Origin: Morchella semilibera
Lineage: Eukaryota; Ascomycota; Pezizomycetes; Pezizales; Morchellaceae
Direction of reading: 5' to 3'
Assembly (NCBI GenBank): GCA_009192285.1
Contig: WBVU01000005.1
Span: 1,310,768 to 1,374,767, forward strand
DNA: 64,000 nucleotides
Below, piece by piece: positions 32,909 to 46,568 of the stretch. Every line of letters starts with the position of its first letter. The stretch's first letter is position 1. Made by a program: the position numbers and the translations under genes. The notes under the pieces are model-generated. The model was not told the DNA's origin, made no database searches, and saw only the letters and a program-made list of their open reading frames with translations.

Positions 32909-35900
32909 ATTTTATGCATATAAACCATAGCTCACACCGCCCGATATTACTCAGATCCAGGTTCATCCGGGCCCGACTATTCTTGCTCTTCTTGTAGTCA
33001 AAGATGCTCCGTATTTATTATACAACGAGTACATACATATGTGGCCACCGCCACTGGACATCGGCTAAGGTGGGCCGGCAAATCCAGTAGTATTCACGGG
33101 TCACAATAACCCCCCGTCTGAGCGGATACATGGATAGGCTGTGAAATATAATATTATCTCCTCATTACGTAGCCCTCCGTCTGTGGGATGATCTCAAATT
33201 TCTCTTATGTGCTAGTAAGGGAGCTGCAACTGTAGCTGTTTTGCTGGGAAGGGAGACAAAGTAATCTAGCGAATAGAGGTTCAATCAGTTATCGTGGCTA
33301 CCTCCGGGGCAAGGTCGTGGTGGCGAAGATGTGACTGGATTGGTTAACTATTGTACAAGATTTTTCTCATACACCACATACGACACCTACATGATAAGCT
33401 AGTTTTGCAAAAGGTATGTGGTTATATCGATCCGCGCGCGAGTAAAAGATAATTCGGCAAAGAAGACAGTTGATCGAAGCTCCTAGAACAGACACGCATG
33501 TAAAGAGGCAAGACTCATCCACTTGAGTAAACTAGCTTAGCGCACTCTCCGACTAGGGATACCGCGGCCCATTGCTTCTATGAGAGATACTGTGATGGGG
33601 TCTGAGGCCGGCCGCATTACGTACCACTCCAACGACCATTCCGCGAAAGTCTTGCATGGGTATATCTGACGAAGAGTACAAGATCTAAATCCGGACCGAG
33701 AGGCTCACCTTCAAGGCGAGATAGTGTTAACTCATCGGCTGGGCTCCAGTCTCAGAGATCGGAGGCTAAGAATGCCACCGTTAGCTCTTGTGCTTAGAAG
33801 GGCTGGATCCCACGAAAGTTACCTGTCGCCTCGGGCTTGACCTGAGCTATAGTATCCGGGTTCAGTATAGTCAGGTAGTAAACCACGGCAGTTTCATACC
33901 TCTCCCCAGGACCCCCGATACGCGCAACCTGTAAGAAAAAACGTGCTTAATCACACCGGTATCTCAACGAACAAGGAAACATACCAAGCCAGCGACCCAG
34001 AAACAGATCGCCCTATTCCACTCGCCCCAATTCCCACCATCTTGATCAACACTATACTACGGAGGCCCCGGTGGCGTGGGCTCGGGAGGTCTCTGAACTT
34101 TATGTCTCGCGAACGTTGTATCCTATCATTTGGTGTCCAAACGTGATGGATATTTCCCTCCCGCCGGCACTAGCTGGATTCTGAGTTAGGCTCCGATCTG
34201 GCGTATCATGTTATGTTTGGGCGTTTTGGGGCTCTAGGTTAGTATAGAAACTAGAACCCCAAGTTAGCCCCCCATTGCACATCTGTGATATTATGTTCGT
34301 GTACAACCTACTTCCATCACTTCAGGGTGCAAATAAAGTCCTCGTATACTTCACAGGAAGAAAGGTCCGCAGGAAAACTGTTGTGCGTCGGGACTGCTTT
34401 TCCCTAGCCCTAACTCTAAACGCGCAGTCCTAATTAACCCTGGGTGTAAATTACGTGATGCCTTGACTAAGAAAAACCAACCCCCTGGCACGCTTGGCTA
34501 CAACCCCCTCCCAGAACCAAGCTGTTCATATGATTCTACACGGTATCATCAATTTGTTTCCGCCGCACCCTCGGGGCTAGGGGATCAAATCTCTACAGCT
34601 GGGTTGGATTTTGGATCGGATACAACGATGATAGTGCTCCTGTGGAAAGAGCGGCGGATAATGGTCTGCCCACTGGGCGTGTTCCCATCCTATCAACATG
34701 GCTAGTATCTAACTTAACGCGAATTCAACAGGAATAAGACGCACCGGACTCCCAGTCACCACTCTCTCCACTATTCATTCACCTGGGTACTGAATGGACA
34801 TTGTATCAGCTTTGTGGACGCTCTGGCAGGGCCGGTATGATTGATAGTTTGGGTGGAGCTGGACAGAGATTTGACCTCGGTAGCCTTCCTACTATCACCC
34901 CCGCGTCCAAGGCAGTGCAAGAGGTTGGTACTTCCTCTTTACGCATGAATATTCTCTTTCGCTCGAGAAGCTTTAAAGGCCCTAATATTTCTATTGACGA
35001 AAAACAAACGTGCTGGAAAATTGTAGGTTCTCAGTATTCCCCGTCAAGCCACTAGAAAGCGCATTCTGACAACGGTTCGGCAATCAAGTGGCCATTTCAA
35101 GACACAGTGAATTAGGAACGGCTGTCACATTGCTTCTCCGAAACCAGAGCAAGGGCTCTTGGGGGGGGGGAACGCTGAAACACGTTTAGCGACACTAGGG
35201 CGGTTCGGTGGGAGCAAGAGAAACTATGGGGTTACGTTGGTGAGAAAAACTCTTCTGCGTCTGATATCAAGGTCTGGCTCCGTGAATCTTAGGTGAGCCC
35301 CTTGCTAAGTCTATAGCTACCGCTTGGTAATGCATAGTACCTGTAGAAATCTAAGAATATTGCTCTAGATTAGGGACAAGAACCTGTTATATCTCATTGT
35401 CGGCCTTTAGAGGGATTAGCTACACGAGCTTTATTATCTATGGATAGGAAAATAAGATAGTACCTTGTTAGAGATGGATACTAAGGTAGGTCAAGGACCT
35501 TTCAACGCCCAACCAGCCGAAGTATAACTGTGAATCGAGTCTAACAATACCGAAAGCAGCGAGGGACCCTAGTCTAACTAGCTCGAACACGTCGGATCAT
35601 TCCTCCACGATCCCAATCCGGGGTTGACCTCCTGGGCAGGTCCAAAACTAAGCGAGCCAAAACCTGCTCCTCTCACTCGGGCATGTCGAGATTTTGATCT
35701 CAAGATCACAGCGCGACGAAGTCTGAGGCTAAGGACGTACTGGGCCGGTTTCTGGCCATCACAGAATGGGAAAACTGTAGGCGCCCCCCAAGTTGAATTT
35801 CCAAGTGTCTCCCCCGGGATCTCGAGGCTAAAACCTCACTAGCTATTTTTAGTGTCGGAGACCTTCGCAGCAACAAATGCCAATACTAGTCCGTTCCCGG

Positions 35901-37340
35901 GGTAGGGCTATCCATTCATCGAGTACGTAGCTGCGACATTAAGCCCCCATGAGGATTCTTCTCCATTACCTAGTCAGGTATGTCTGGCACGAGGGATACC
36001 AGATATAAATACCTGACCTCCCACCGGTGAGTGGGATACCCGGCCCCCCAGCTGAATAAACCTAATCTGACAATTCCGCCTCCATCTAGCTGCACTACTC
36101 TCAAGCGTTATCACCCCCCAGGCACCAAGAGGTGCCCGGGACTAGCCGAATAACCCCCGCCCCGCCGTACCCCATCCCTCCATACGCTGCTACCCACTAC
36201 CAGACCTCTCCCCTCCTTGCCCCTTACATATGGCACGGCCTGCAGGCGCCGCTAAAACCCCCACTAGCCAAAAACATGGACCTCTGGCCAAATCACCCCA
36301 CCGTCTGTCTCTAGAGAGCTAACGGCCACCTTCCGAGCAACTTACTCCAACCACCACCCCAGCCTCAAGCAGTGTCCCGTAAACTAGTTTCCTTGAAACC
36401 TCCGCTACAAGTTAAGGAGGAGAAACCAATATAATGACATACGGTCAGCGTACTCATCACCGGTACGATAGGGTATAAAGCCGCCGGTATACCGGAGAAC
36501 TAAGTACTGACAACATATGCTCTTAGCCATTGGTGACAGCGGGAGAGGGTTGAGGGTTGAGGGAGAATAACGATAGAAAGTTCATCGCCAATGTACCGCC
36601 AAAGGGGAACGATGAAGACCTTTCCGCCGGAAGAGGACTGATGAGTGTGCCTGGGCGTTGATATTCATATGTATGCTTTGGCTACCTTGGTGGTTATAGG
36701 TTCATGGATGGGATTGATTGGAGGCTGGTAGCGGAAATCATAATACTTTTAAGTGCCCCGGGGGGGGGGGGTTATTATTATAGGAATTTCTTGAACAAGT
36801 ATATTTCCCTCTAGCGCACCTCCGCCTGGGGGTGGGGGGGGGTGTGGGGGGCTTGCTGAGAGCGGATTACATATAACTACATGTATATAATTACGTCTCA
36901 TTTGCAGCCATCCGTGTCCACGTTAGTGTTATCTAAATACCTCAGAGGTTGACGTGATGTGACGTGCGGATAGAGATAATTACTTGCTAAAGGTCCCCAA
37001 CCTGAACGGTTGTATCTGCAACTTGCTTTGAAACTAAGAACCAAGCATCACGTAGAACGCAACCGGCACTCATGCATGGGCATGCCTTATCAGGAAGAAT
37101 GAGCGGCAAAGTCTCTAGCCATGTATGGGTGGGGGTGTGGGGGTGTGGGGGTGTGGGGGTGGGTCTAGTACGCATACATGTAATATATAAATATATCACT
37201 TCCGGCCTCAACATTTTGGAAGTGAACCCCCACTACAGAGCCTAAATTAACCCAGCCCTTCAGTGGGTGGAGCTATTAGGTCGAGGTTTTGGGATGAATG
37301 TCATGGAGCACGTTGATAGTATTAACAGAGCAGTTAATGG
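32909..37340. other. Long stretch without a recognisable gene
   Basis: Only short frames without motifs are present. A hairpin lies at about 35,974-36,019 (GTCAGGTAT...ATACCTGAC). G-rich runs lie at 35,160-35,170, 36,759-36,771 and 36,829-36,852. TACATGTA octamers lie near 36,880 and 37,175. Confidence 0.4.
37128..37164. repeat. G-rich minisatellite (GGGGGTGT)n
   Basis: Four to five units of GGGGTGTG in tandem make a G-tract array able to form a G-quadruplex on the plus strand. A related G-run region lies about 290 bp upstream. Confidence 0.65.
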
Positions 37341-37415
37341 TACTCGCTATCCACTGTGACAAAGACAGGGGTAATTTGTATGGAGGATTCAGATTCTTAT
37401 GGCGCATAACGAGTA
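37341..37415. mobile_element. MITE-like element, TACTCG family, copy 4 (short)
   Basis: This 75-bp interval begins TACTCGCTAT and ends ATAACGAGTA, with AATTTGTATGGAGG inside. The arms match over only about 10-12 bp, so it is a decayed or internally deleted member of the family at 6.9, 7.9 and 23.1 kb. Confidence 0.5.
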
Positions 37416-40014
37416 CAAAATGGTAGTTAAAGGACTGCCAAGCCATGTTAATTAATTACAGTTAATTCCAAGATTAGGTGTCCTCAGCCATACCTCTACT
37501 CAAACAGTTACATATATAAATCTATGCCATGAACCCGCATTTGTGAAAAGACCATCTGTCGTTAGGTTTGAGCCCGGGGGGGGGGGTTGTCCCAGGTTTA
37601 GTGGAGGGGTCCTTTGTCGCGACCCTAACTTTCAGGCGGGGAATAGCGGGCATGTTCGCAATAAGCTACAGCGATAGGGAAAATTCTTGTAAGAGTCCTA
37701 TTGGCCTAAACCCTGGTCTTAGACCCCTGTTTCTACAATAATTTTCCCCATTGCTGTAGACCCGAATACCCCACCTTTCCTACTAAGTATTCCAGCTCTC
37801 ATCACTCCCCCGACGCCGACGCCGACCGATCCCCAACAGTCTCACATTGAATTTCTGCAACCTCACTGTGCGTTGATACGCAAAGGAGAAGCCTTCTCCC
37901 CTGATGCGAGTCGCTTGGATTCAGGGGTACCTACTGCGATCCAGACTCTGTCACCTCTTGGAGAGCTATGGAAATTGGCTGCACTTCCCCAAAGAGTAGA
38001 GTAAGTCCACAGAACAATTCCCGCTTGGATGGGCGCCTACTCATCACCATACAGACTCTTTCTATACTGGTGGGTCTGTGCAGGATAACGGGTAGGCGTC
38101 AGTCCTGGCAGAGAACAGCCTATTTGCCTCTGCTGACCTAGGTGTACTAGAGGTCGTGTTGTCGCTGTGGAGTGCTGTGGGGCAGTTAGTGTTGAGGGGT
38201 TGGGTCGAGGCTGCTTTTGCCTGGCTGATGAACTATCCACTGGTGAACGGCGCGAGTCGGAAAACGCTAAACGCTTTAGTGTTTTAGTAACGATATTCAC
38301 TGCAGCCCACTGGGCTCTCAAGTTCATAATTAAGGTTCTTACACCAGCTACAAGCACCCTCACCGGCAAGCCAGACGTACCATATCATCGACCTCAACCA
38401 CTCTTTACTCGCAGTCCAGATAATCAAGCTCTCGGATTCCAAAGGTCCCTTCTACTCAAACCACGAAGCGTCCTAATACCTTCAAAACAGTTGCAGAGTG
38501 GAGTATACGGTCCTTTCTCCAGTAAAGGGAGACCTCTTAAACGGCTGGGGGACCACAAACTCCCTTGGCATGTTCCCTTACTGACTTGTGGAGATAAAGA
38601 CTGCCCACCCCCACCCCCCCCCCAGCCAGACCCCTCACCCATGCCGAAGTCATCCATGAAAGCCACTACTAAACTTTAAGCTTTCCAGGCACTTGGGACT
38701 CTCCGCGCTGAGAGTTGGAAGTCGTTTTCCACACAAGAGACATCACGACCGAGATCTACACCCGCCTTCCTCTTCCACAATAGGCGTTCTCTAAAAGATA
38801 TTTGCGGGTTCCCGAGTTACACACCGAGTTAACCTCTCTCCTCAAAGAGTAATCCCATAGCGTCTCCGAACACGACTGATATCACACACACAAAAAGAAT
38901 TCGCCAAGTCCAACCCCCCCCCCCCCCATGGCACACGGTCATATCCGGAAACGTCATCAACCTAAAAGTAGTATAACGTGTCAATTACACGGTAGACAGG
39001 CGACATGATCTTTAATCGTAAAATAGCAGAATGTACGGGGCAGACAGACTCGGTACTGGTCCTAGAAGTGGAAGGGGTCAAGGACTATCTGTCGCGGTAT
39101 TCGAACTTCCCGTCGCAGCTTGGGTGCACCTATGGCTGGTTCCACTGGTGTCGTGGCCCAACGTCGAGGACCAATTAACCTGCAGCCCAATATCGTCCCG
39201 ACACCACGCTTCCGTCTGCACCTTGAACGACGCTTACCCCCGCGCGGGCCCGGGTTTGGCCAACAAACGATAGCCCATAACAGCTCGCTGTTATGCAGGA
39301 TATCCCCCGAGCTATTGAGACTCGCACAATCCACCACTCCCTGTCCTAATAATACTACCGCAAAAACTTGGGGGATTAGCTGTGGCATATGAGATCAAAA
39401 TTACTATTTAGCAGACAAGATCTACATCGTTCAGCCAATCGTTAAGCTGATAACCCCTGGCCGAGCTTTTGTGGTATTGCTAACAAACTCTGGCAGAACC
39501 CGGCAAAGCAACTGGCACAATAACTATACCACACTTCGAGCAGGGGGTCCCAGAGTAGATTCTCCAAGCCCCAACACTCCAAGGAATGAAGCAGCTACGG
39601 TTTTGTAGAATATGATTTAATTCGAGGGCGGGGGTGGTGGTTAGTGGTCATTGTCGGTGGTGAGGGGGGGAAGCGTCTTTTGATCCAAAAATACATGTAT
39701 ATAAGCCATTTTCTCGTTCCGTTAAAGTGGGTAGCAAGATAAAGAGATCCTCCCTTTCCTTAGGCTATGCATTAGAATAGAGCGATTTGGCGGCCAGAAT
39801 CTAGTTATTTAGTTCCTAGAGATAGTTTCTGGTACGGAAATCCCCCGGGAACCCAAAATTTGATTGGCCAAACCACTCAAATCTCTTGATTTACTTAAGT
39901 GGGAAATTTTATGCTATGCATATATAAAGTATGGGTTGTCTATTCCGCGTGTCTCAATGGTCATACAAGAATCTCCAAGTCAGTTGACAGATACGGAGTG
40001 CGGGATATTGATGG
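37416..40014. other. No gene recognised; one diverged repeat
   Basis: The segment around 37,693-37,745 (GAGTCCTATTGG... and CCCTGTTT.TACA) resembles 50,763-50,826. A block at 39,388-39,462 (GAGATCAAAATTACTA... CCCCTGGCC) has a diverged copy at 40,284-40,357. The long frame at 38,167-38,679 has no ATG near its start and no motif, so it is not called. Confidence 0.4.
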
Positions 40015-40220
40015 TATGGCGGATCTACTCATAGAGGGTGAGCGGGAGTACATATCCACCCTGAAATTGGTTGGGGGCCTGTAATAGTGTTAAACTAATC
40101 CTATCTAAGGAACTACGGGTCCTTTCTCGGTTGCCATCACTTGGGTTTAGTGGCCATCAGCCAATAGCATTTTTGGGGGTGGAGTACTCCCGCTCACCCT
40201 CTATGAGTAGATCCGCCATA
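40015..40220. mobile_element. MITE-like element with 37-bp perfect inverted arms
   Basis: The left arm (40,015-40,051) begins TATGGCGGATCTACTC and the right arm (40,184-40,220) is its exact reverse complement, ending GAGTAGATCCGCCATA. The element is 206 bp long with a 132-bp interior and no coding potential. TA at both edges could be a TA target duplication. Arm identity suggests recent activity or gene conversion. Confidence 0.8.
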
Positions 40221-40283
40221 CTCCCGAAATGTGACGATCTATCAAGCCAATAAACCACATACCGTCATAACACGAAAACTAGC

Positions 40284-40357
40284 TATGAGATCAAAATTGC
40301 TACTAGCAGTCATGATCCACACAATTCAACCAATGGTTTAGCAGATAATCTCTGGCC
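40284..40357. repeat. Diverged repeat, copy 2 (copy 1 at 39,388-39,462)
   Basis: TATGAGATCAAAATTGCTAC through TCTGGCC matches the upstream copy with many substitutions. A third shorter relative, ACATCAAAATCACGACTAGC, lies at 45,805-45,837. The repeat class is unknown. Confidence 0.5.
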
Positions 40358-43300
40358 CGGGATATCCGATTTTACGATATAGCTGTGTCACCGCACAATT
40401 CCTATCGTATGCTAATCGGCTACAAACGCCATCATGACCTTCGAGTTATATCAAGTTTCAAAAGGTCGCCACTTGTTTCTGGGATTATTTCAGGACTTGG
40501 TACGCCAAGCCCTTCCGGAATCCAACAGACGGAATACCACATCCAGCTAGACCAAATGGAAGATTACGATTTTCAGCGCGCCCGTCAATCTCCGAATAGA
40601 GGCGTTTGCGTGTTTGCTATTTCGCCGGGTTATGCCCGTAACCAAACGAGTAGAAATTTCGAGACGCCTAGACCGGAGGCTTGACCGCGTTTTCTCAGTC
40701 CAAATTAGTATTCTTTTTTGCTGAGCGGGCAAACAGTATTTCTCAAAGTTGATACTTGGCCCAAAATCTTTAATACCTACCACCCGCGGGAGGTATGACC
40801 TTTTACACGTTCACTCCCCGGAGGTTGTGATTTCTACTAGACGTTATCTATTTCTCTGAACTTAACCATCTCAAGTATATACACCACCCCTCCGCGATAG
40901 GAACCAAAGATAAAACTTTAGACTAGAACTTCCGATGAACTCCGCAGCGCCACGAACCATGGAGCGAGTATGGTTGAGCGAGGTGGAGGCAGATATCATA
41001 TATGCCTACTCTGACAAGCCGAAGATACTGAAGGTTCACACTGACAGGGTACATACATGCATAGTTTATCCGGCATAGCCTGTGGAACATTCGATCTTGT
41101 GTGGGTTTGACTCAACGATTTGCAGTCTTGGTTGATCAATTTATTCTCCTCCTGTAGGTATCATAGATAGTGTAAATATTCGATTAGTTCAGTGGCGTTG
41201 TTGCCCTTTATCACACCACAAAACAGCACCCCGAGTACCCTCTGGTGCAAAAACTACTGTAGCTAGTGAGCGCATTACGGGGGTCTGGCTGGTGTGGGAC
41301 ATGTAAATATATCCTTATCTATGTCTATTGCTTCATTAGTTATGTTCTGGGTTGAAACTTATGCATCGAGAAACAAACACCAGAGAGGTAATTATTTCGC
41401 CCAGTGCCTGGATTTCTGTCAATGGGACATTCCCTAATTAATCCCGCTGAGAACAGTTATTCGAAAACCTGTAATGGTTTTACTGTCGATGATCTTCCAC
41501 ATACTCGCACCCAATTGTATATCGCAACGAAACGAGATATGAGGCATTTAATACTTCTACTTTCACCTCTTTCTTCCAGAGTAGGATTGAACCCTTTAAA
41601 GCACATGGTGATGTTCTTTAATGGCGTCAATCCACCCCCAGTCCCATATTACCATCAGCATTCCGGAATCATCAATAACATTCTCACTCCCATGCCACAT
41701 CAAAGAATTGGATATCCGGATATCTACACAACACGGCGGTTTGGCCTGAGGGGGTACCATGTCCAAGGGAAAGGCTTTTGTTTCTTTTTGTCTAATTCAC
41801 TACTCATATGAAAGGCTTTCTTTACCGCCATCACCACTCCACACGACGACCAGCGATTCCATATTGCTTGTAAGAGATCCACTAGAACTGTGCTTCGGAC
41901 TGTAAGCACGATAGATTTTTCAAGAGAGCGGGTTTGCTTCACGGTCTGTTGCTAGATGCCTTTTCCCACGTCTTATAAACTCCAAGCAGGGCGCCCCGGT
42001 ATATATCTTGGTTGGTGGATGCGGTACGTACCCCCATCTATCTACCCTTACGCTCTCCCTGACACGGGAGTGTCGGAATTGGCACCGGAGATCAATTACT
42101 TGTAGCAAAAGCCACATGTATTCAGAGGTCAATTGGCTTTATTATTCACATGCGATTGTAGGTCGGACGGGTACTGGAGGAGGATTCATTAGCCATCATG
42201 ATCACTCGGCCCCCTCCCACCGATGACGGCAGAAATACCAGGAATTGTTCACCCGACAGTCAGCAAATGACGGTGTCTTCATGGCTTACAGCATAACTCT
42301 ATTCCCCCGGATTATGTATACGGTAGCTGGGGATATTTTCTCTGTCCTCGGCTAGTGCATATATGGTGGCTTATGAATGTCTCTCGTGAGACATCCTGCT
42401 ACATATTACCAAATCGTTATACTAATATACCGCCTTCCCAACCCCACGGTTGAGGGTAAGAAATGGGTTCATTAAACGTGCTGCACCACCATTGAGCAGG
42501 TACAGTCGCTCGTCGTTTCTTTTTCTGTTGTCTTTCTGTGAACTCGGAGAGCGCGGGAAAGGGAAATCACCTAAGCCTCCCCATGAAATTAAGGGCGGCT
42601 AGGACATTAGCTGAGCGATATCCTCTTATAATTACCAATCCCTCCAGTTCTCGGGGATGTCCCTTGCAGGTTATACCGTCCATGAACTGAGGCACTGATG
42701 ACGAAACGGCGCCGCGAGCAGCATGTGAAAAAAATCATATGGGCGACAACACAGACCTGGAGGTTTCAAAGTAGGGGGCTATTATTTACCTCCTATGTTA
42801 TACCGACCAGCTACCAGAATTTTCCTTTAGTCAAATTCGTCAATTGCAGCCAGCTACCGGCATTCTTGGAGTGAAGGATCACGCAACCAGACCCGCCGAG
42901 GTGCAGTTTATTATGTGTTATATGACATGCACATATTTAGTACCACACACCGTACACAGGAGACATAATAGATTGCAAAAACAAGGACAGGGTAGCCGAT
43001 ATTGCCGATTCGGGGCTGCAGCTTGCTCGGTTCGGGTGCAGTATGGGTTTGAGGGCCGGCGAGCCGGCGTGGGGGCCGGGGTCGGTGGGGGATTGGCCCG
43101 ATGAGCCGGAGAAAAGCAGGCCGAAGGACTGGACACATCGGCTTGGAGATGGTGTATAAGGTAGCTACCCGCTTGGAGAACCTAGAGGTTCTCGCGTGCT
43201 AGGGGTGTTGAATGTTGAGAAGCACACGATAGGTCCTGAATTACTGGGGGGAGTGACTTCGGAATGTGTGATTCGGCGTTGGTAGTCCTTTGCAACTGGC

Positions 43301-45051
43301 GGTATGTCGATGAGATGTTAACAAATCACAGCGCGTGTGATGTCAGCAGGACTGTAAAGGTGTCTAATATAAAAATTATCAATAGGGAATTTCAGGAACG
43401 GTCCAGCCTTCACCTCTTATAATGGATCCCATAACTCTAGGCATGCTCTCCATCAACCTCTCAACGCCACCGAGTCGCTGCTTGTATACACTCTAGACCA
43501 ATTGATCCCTTTCTGTGGTTGGGCGATTGCGCAATTGCGCCTGTTGGTTCGGTGATCTTTCGCTTCTTTTTCCACGGAGATGTTAACCGTCGCGTGCAAA
43601 CAGCCTGAAAAGTTAGCATAACACCATAGTCAACCCAATACTCGGACAGATTTGCATAGAAGGTGCGACTACCGCCGCGGAGTCAATCTCCTAGACCAAG
43701 CACATCTGACGCTATTCGATCCCCAACTATCGGGGAAACATCCAGCAAGGGGAACAACCGAGCTGTCATACCCGGAAAACCTCCTCGGAGACGTCAAGTC
43801 CTACTACGCCGGCGCGGGGATGTTGGTGTTCTGCTAATTTAGCAGCCCTCCCCCGATCCTGTGCGTATGGCTGGTGTAAGGGACGGTAAGGACCATTTAC
43901 GCGGCTGTGGTTCCTGGATAGTCGTGGGCTTGGGGGATCCCTTCTCGCGTCGTGTTGGCGGACTTATATCCCGCGCGGTGATGATCAGTGTAGCCTCAGC
44001 GGGGCATGTTCTCGGCGGGGAGGTGTGTGCCGAGGATACCAGCTGTTAGGCGGCGATTGCTGCTTTCTATCTAGGCGTCGTGTTGTGTAGCAGGCGGGAG
44101 ATGTGGGCCTCGAGGAAGGCCGGGGGAGAGGGTGGGTACTTATACCTAGTGATAAACCTTCTGCGTTGTGGTGGCCATGCTATGCGTTCGACACTTTGCT
44201 TGTTAACTTGGTCGCTGAACACCAAAGAAAGGATTCACAACGGTTTCTACGGTCTGCGTGGGTGAGTCTAACAGGTTTGGCGCTGAGATGATTGTGCTGG
44301 CGGGCGGTGGGGGTCTGGCGGCCTATTGTGGTCGGGGAAGTATCGAGGGGGGGGGGTGCCCGTGGAGTGCGGGTGGTTGATGGGTTTGGGTGCCCCCAGC
44401 CACAGGTGTGTGGTAAGCTGATGCAGCGAGACAGTCTAATCCACGGTGTGGACCAACTATACATTGCGAGATGATACAACATAATTGCAGCCTCTCTTCA
44501 CTCTATCACGAATGGTTTATATACATTTCTTATCGCAAGTGGGGCACTTCTCGCTTGTGGCTTGGGTTTTCGAGTTATCATGGTTGATCTGTGCCAAGAC
44601 TGCAGGGCTACATGTAATCAGATCCACTCGCCACAGAACCCTCTCGCTGTTGCCACACAATACCAGCCACTAGTCTTCGAACCACCGAGCCTTCTTCACA
44701 CTCCTACAATACCTGAGGGATGGAGTATCTGAGCATACAGGACGGAAACGATAAGTGCAGCAAGTGGCTAAATGTCAGTGGTGCACGCATTGATATCAAG
44801 TACTTATTCTACGTACCTCATTCGCGAGAGACTTTGGCTTTACCCTAGTTAAATCTGGGGATTCTGGTGAGGCTGAGACTTCGTTGGTACATACCAGTAG
44901 CAGAAATTTACATGTCGCCTGAGAGCTCCTCTGCACATCTACGACCCTCGCTGGCTCATTTAGAAGACAGTTCACAAGTAGGCGGATCACGGGGTGTCAC
45001 TCGCACTGAGATTAATTTCCGAAAAGCTAAAAAAAAAGTATAGGATAACAG
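40358..45051. other. Long stretch without a recognisable gene
   Basis: Frames are short or motif-free. The longest from an ATG (41,422-41,811, about 129 codons) has no recognisable domain. A G-rich segment lies at 43,050-43,110 and TACATGTA near 44,607. I see no promoter or RNA gene. Confidence 0.4.
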
Positions 45052-45198
45052 TATCTCTTAGTCAATGCTGATCCCCCATGATAGGGGAATTAACTGTGTA
45101 TGGAAGATCTATTATTTGATTAGAGGATCTGTTAGTAAAGCTATACGAAACTTGCTACTTCTGGGGGGGTCAGCATTTTACTGACAGACTAAGGGATA
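45052..45198. repeat. 147-bp inverted-repeat element
   Basis: The left end TATCTCTTAGTC...AATGCTGATCCCCC pairs with the right end GGGGGGTCAGCATTTTACTG...GACTAAGGGATA, with a small indel between the two matching blocks. Likely an older MITE-like copy. Confidence 0.55.
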
Positions 45199-46568
45199 AC
45201 ATCTCGCAGATAGTGAGCCATGGATGTATCCCGGCCACTACAGAGAAAGTGATGTGGCGGACGCCGTCTACAGGTGTGGCTATATGGATAGGTTAACACA
45301 ATGGGAAATATATTTTTCCCATGAAACAAAATACAGCAGAACTCTGTTTTTGGAATAAGTGTATGTCCAGTCAGTCACCCAATCTATAAAGGATGTAGCA
45401 GGTTCGAGAGTTAGAAGCGGGAAAGGATGCGATTGGAATTGGCCGTGGGGCTGGTTGACAGAGAGCCTTCCAGCAGCTCAATGAGCCCAAAACGCTACCA
45501 TCAGAACTCGGGCTGGTAGCCTGAATGGTGGAATGCAAGGAGGCACACTTGGAGGAGAATATTTCGTTCTCTGGAAAAGGATTGGCCCGCGACCGTCGCA
45601 CGATAAATTTCCGATAATCCGATATTCTTCCTAAAGTCCCGAGATGGACATCATGTATCTACGTAACATAATCCTCAACCTCTAGGCCGGCATACAATCA
45701 GCGACCCCGCAGCAAGGCACTACCCAGATGCCTGGTTTAGGAGGAGATACTTATAGCCTACCGTACTGCTGGGAGTTACATGTACCGCCATGACCCACCA
45801 TGCATACGACATCAAAATCACGACTAGCAGACCTGATAGAAAGTTAAAGTTGCTAAACCAGTCGTCAAGTGGAAACCTCCGGCGGTAGATGGCTTGTAAT
45901 TGGTAGGGTTGGAGTTGCAACTGGGCGTAGTGGGGTATGGCGTACGTGTGTTTGGTACTAGATACCGCGGAGATACTCCCTCGCAACAGTGGAGTTCTTT
46001 TGTGGGGATGGTTTCCCTTCTGCATCTTACGTTACACTGCTCAGGAAGCACAAAGGTTGTGCTGGTACAATACCGGTGGGCTGGAACCACGCAGAGACCA
46101 GGGCTCTCGTGGTTATCGACTGAAATCCTGATCTTATGCCCAGATGCATCCAGGAATGTGAAGGGGGGGGTAGCTGGAGTGGGTACTACTCGTTAGAAGC
46201 ACAAGAAAGAGGGGGAGCGTAACAAGGCTGTGGGATTGATAGCTGAAGTCCCGTTCACCTATTGGGTGCCAGGGGGTTGTACTCTAGAGTACGTACTCGT
46301 GGTAATGGGATGTGGCAACGGAGATCATGGCAATGTGTACCATGGTAGGAATTGAAATTGGACCAGCGGACGGCGAATAGTTTGGTAGTGTAGCTTCTGA
46401 ATTGGACTGGCGTGACAGAAAACGGGCATGTAGCAACCACTGAGCGGAGGATTCGGCTATTGACTCTCGCTTAAGCACCAGGCTTGTACGACGATGCACA
46501 ATGCTTGTGTGACCAGTTGTTGCGAGAAGAATAGTTGGTTCTTACTGTGGTAGTGTGGTAGGAATGTG
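45199..46568. other. No gene recognised
   Basis: One TACATGTA lies near 45,777, with the third copy of the ATCAAAAT repeat at 45,805. No motif-bearing frame. Confidence 0.35.

Noticed and set aside
38167-38679. 170-codon ORF on the plus strand
   Set aside because: It opens at GTG with no ATG until near its end, contains a poly-Pro stretch from a C-run, and has no motif or paralogue in the window.
41404-41811. ORF of about 130 codons on the plus strand
   Set aside because: No domain, signal or homologous segment seen; the ATG is internal (41,422) and there is no supporting promoter or intron structure.
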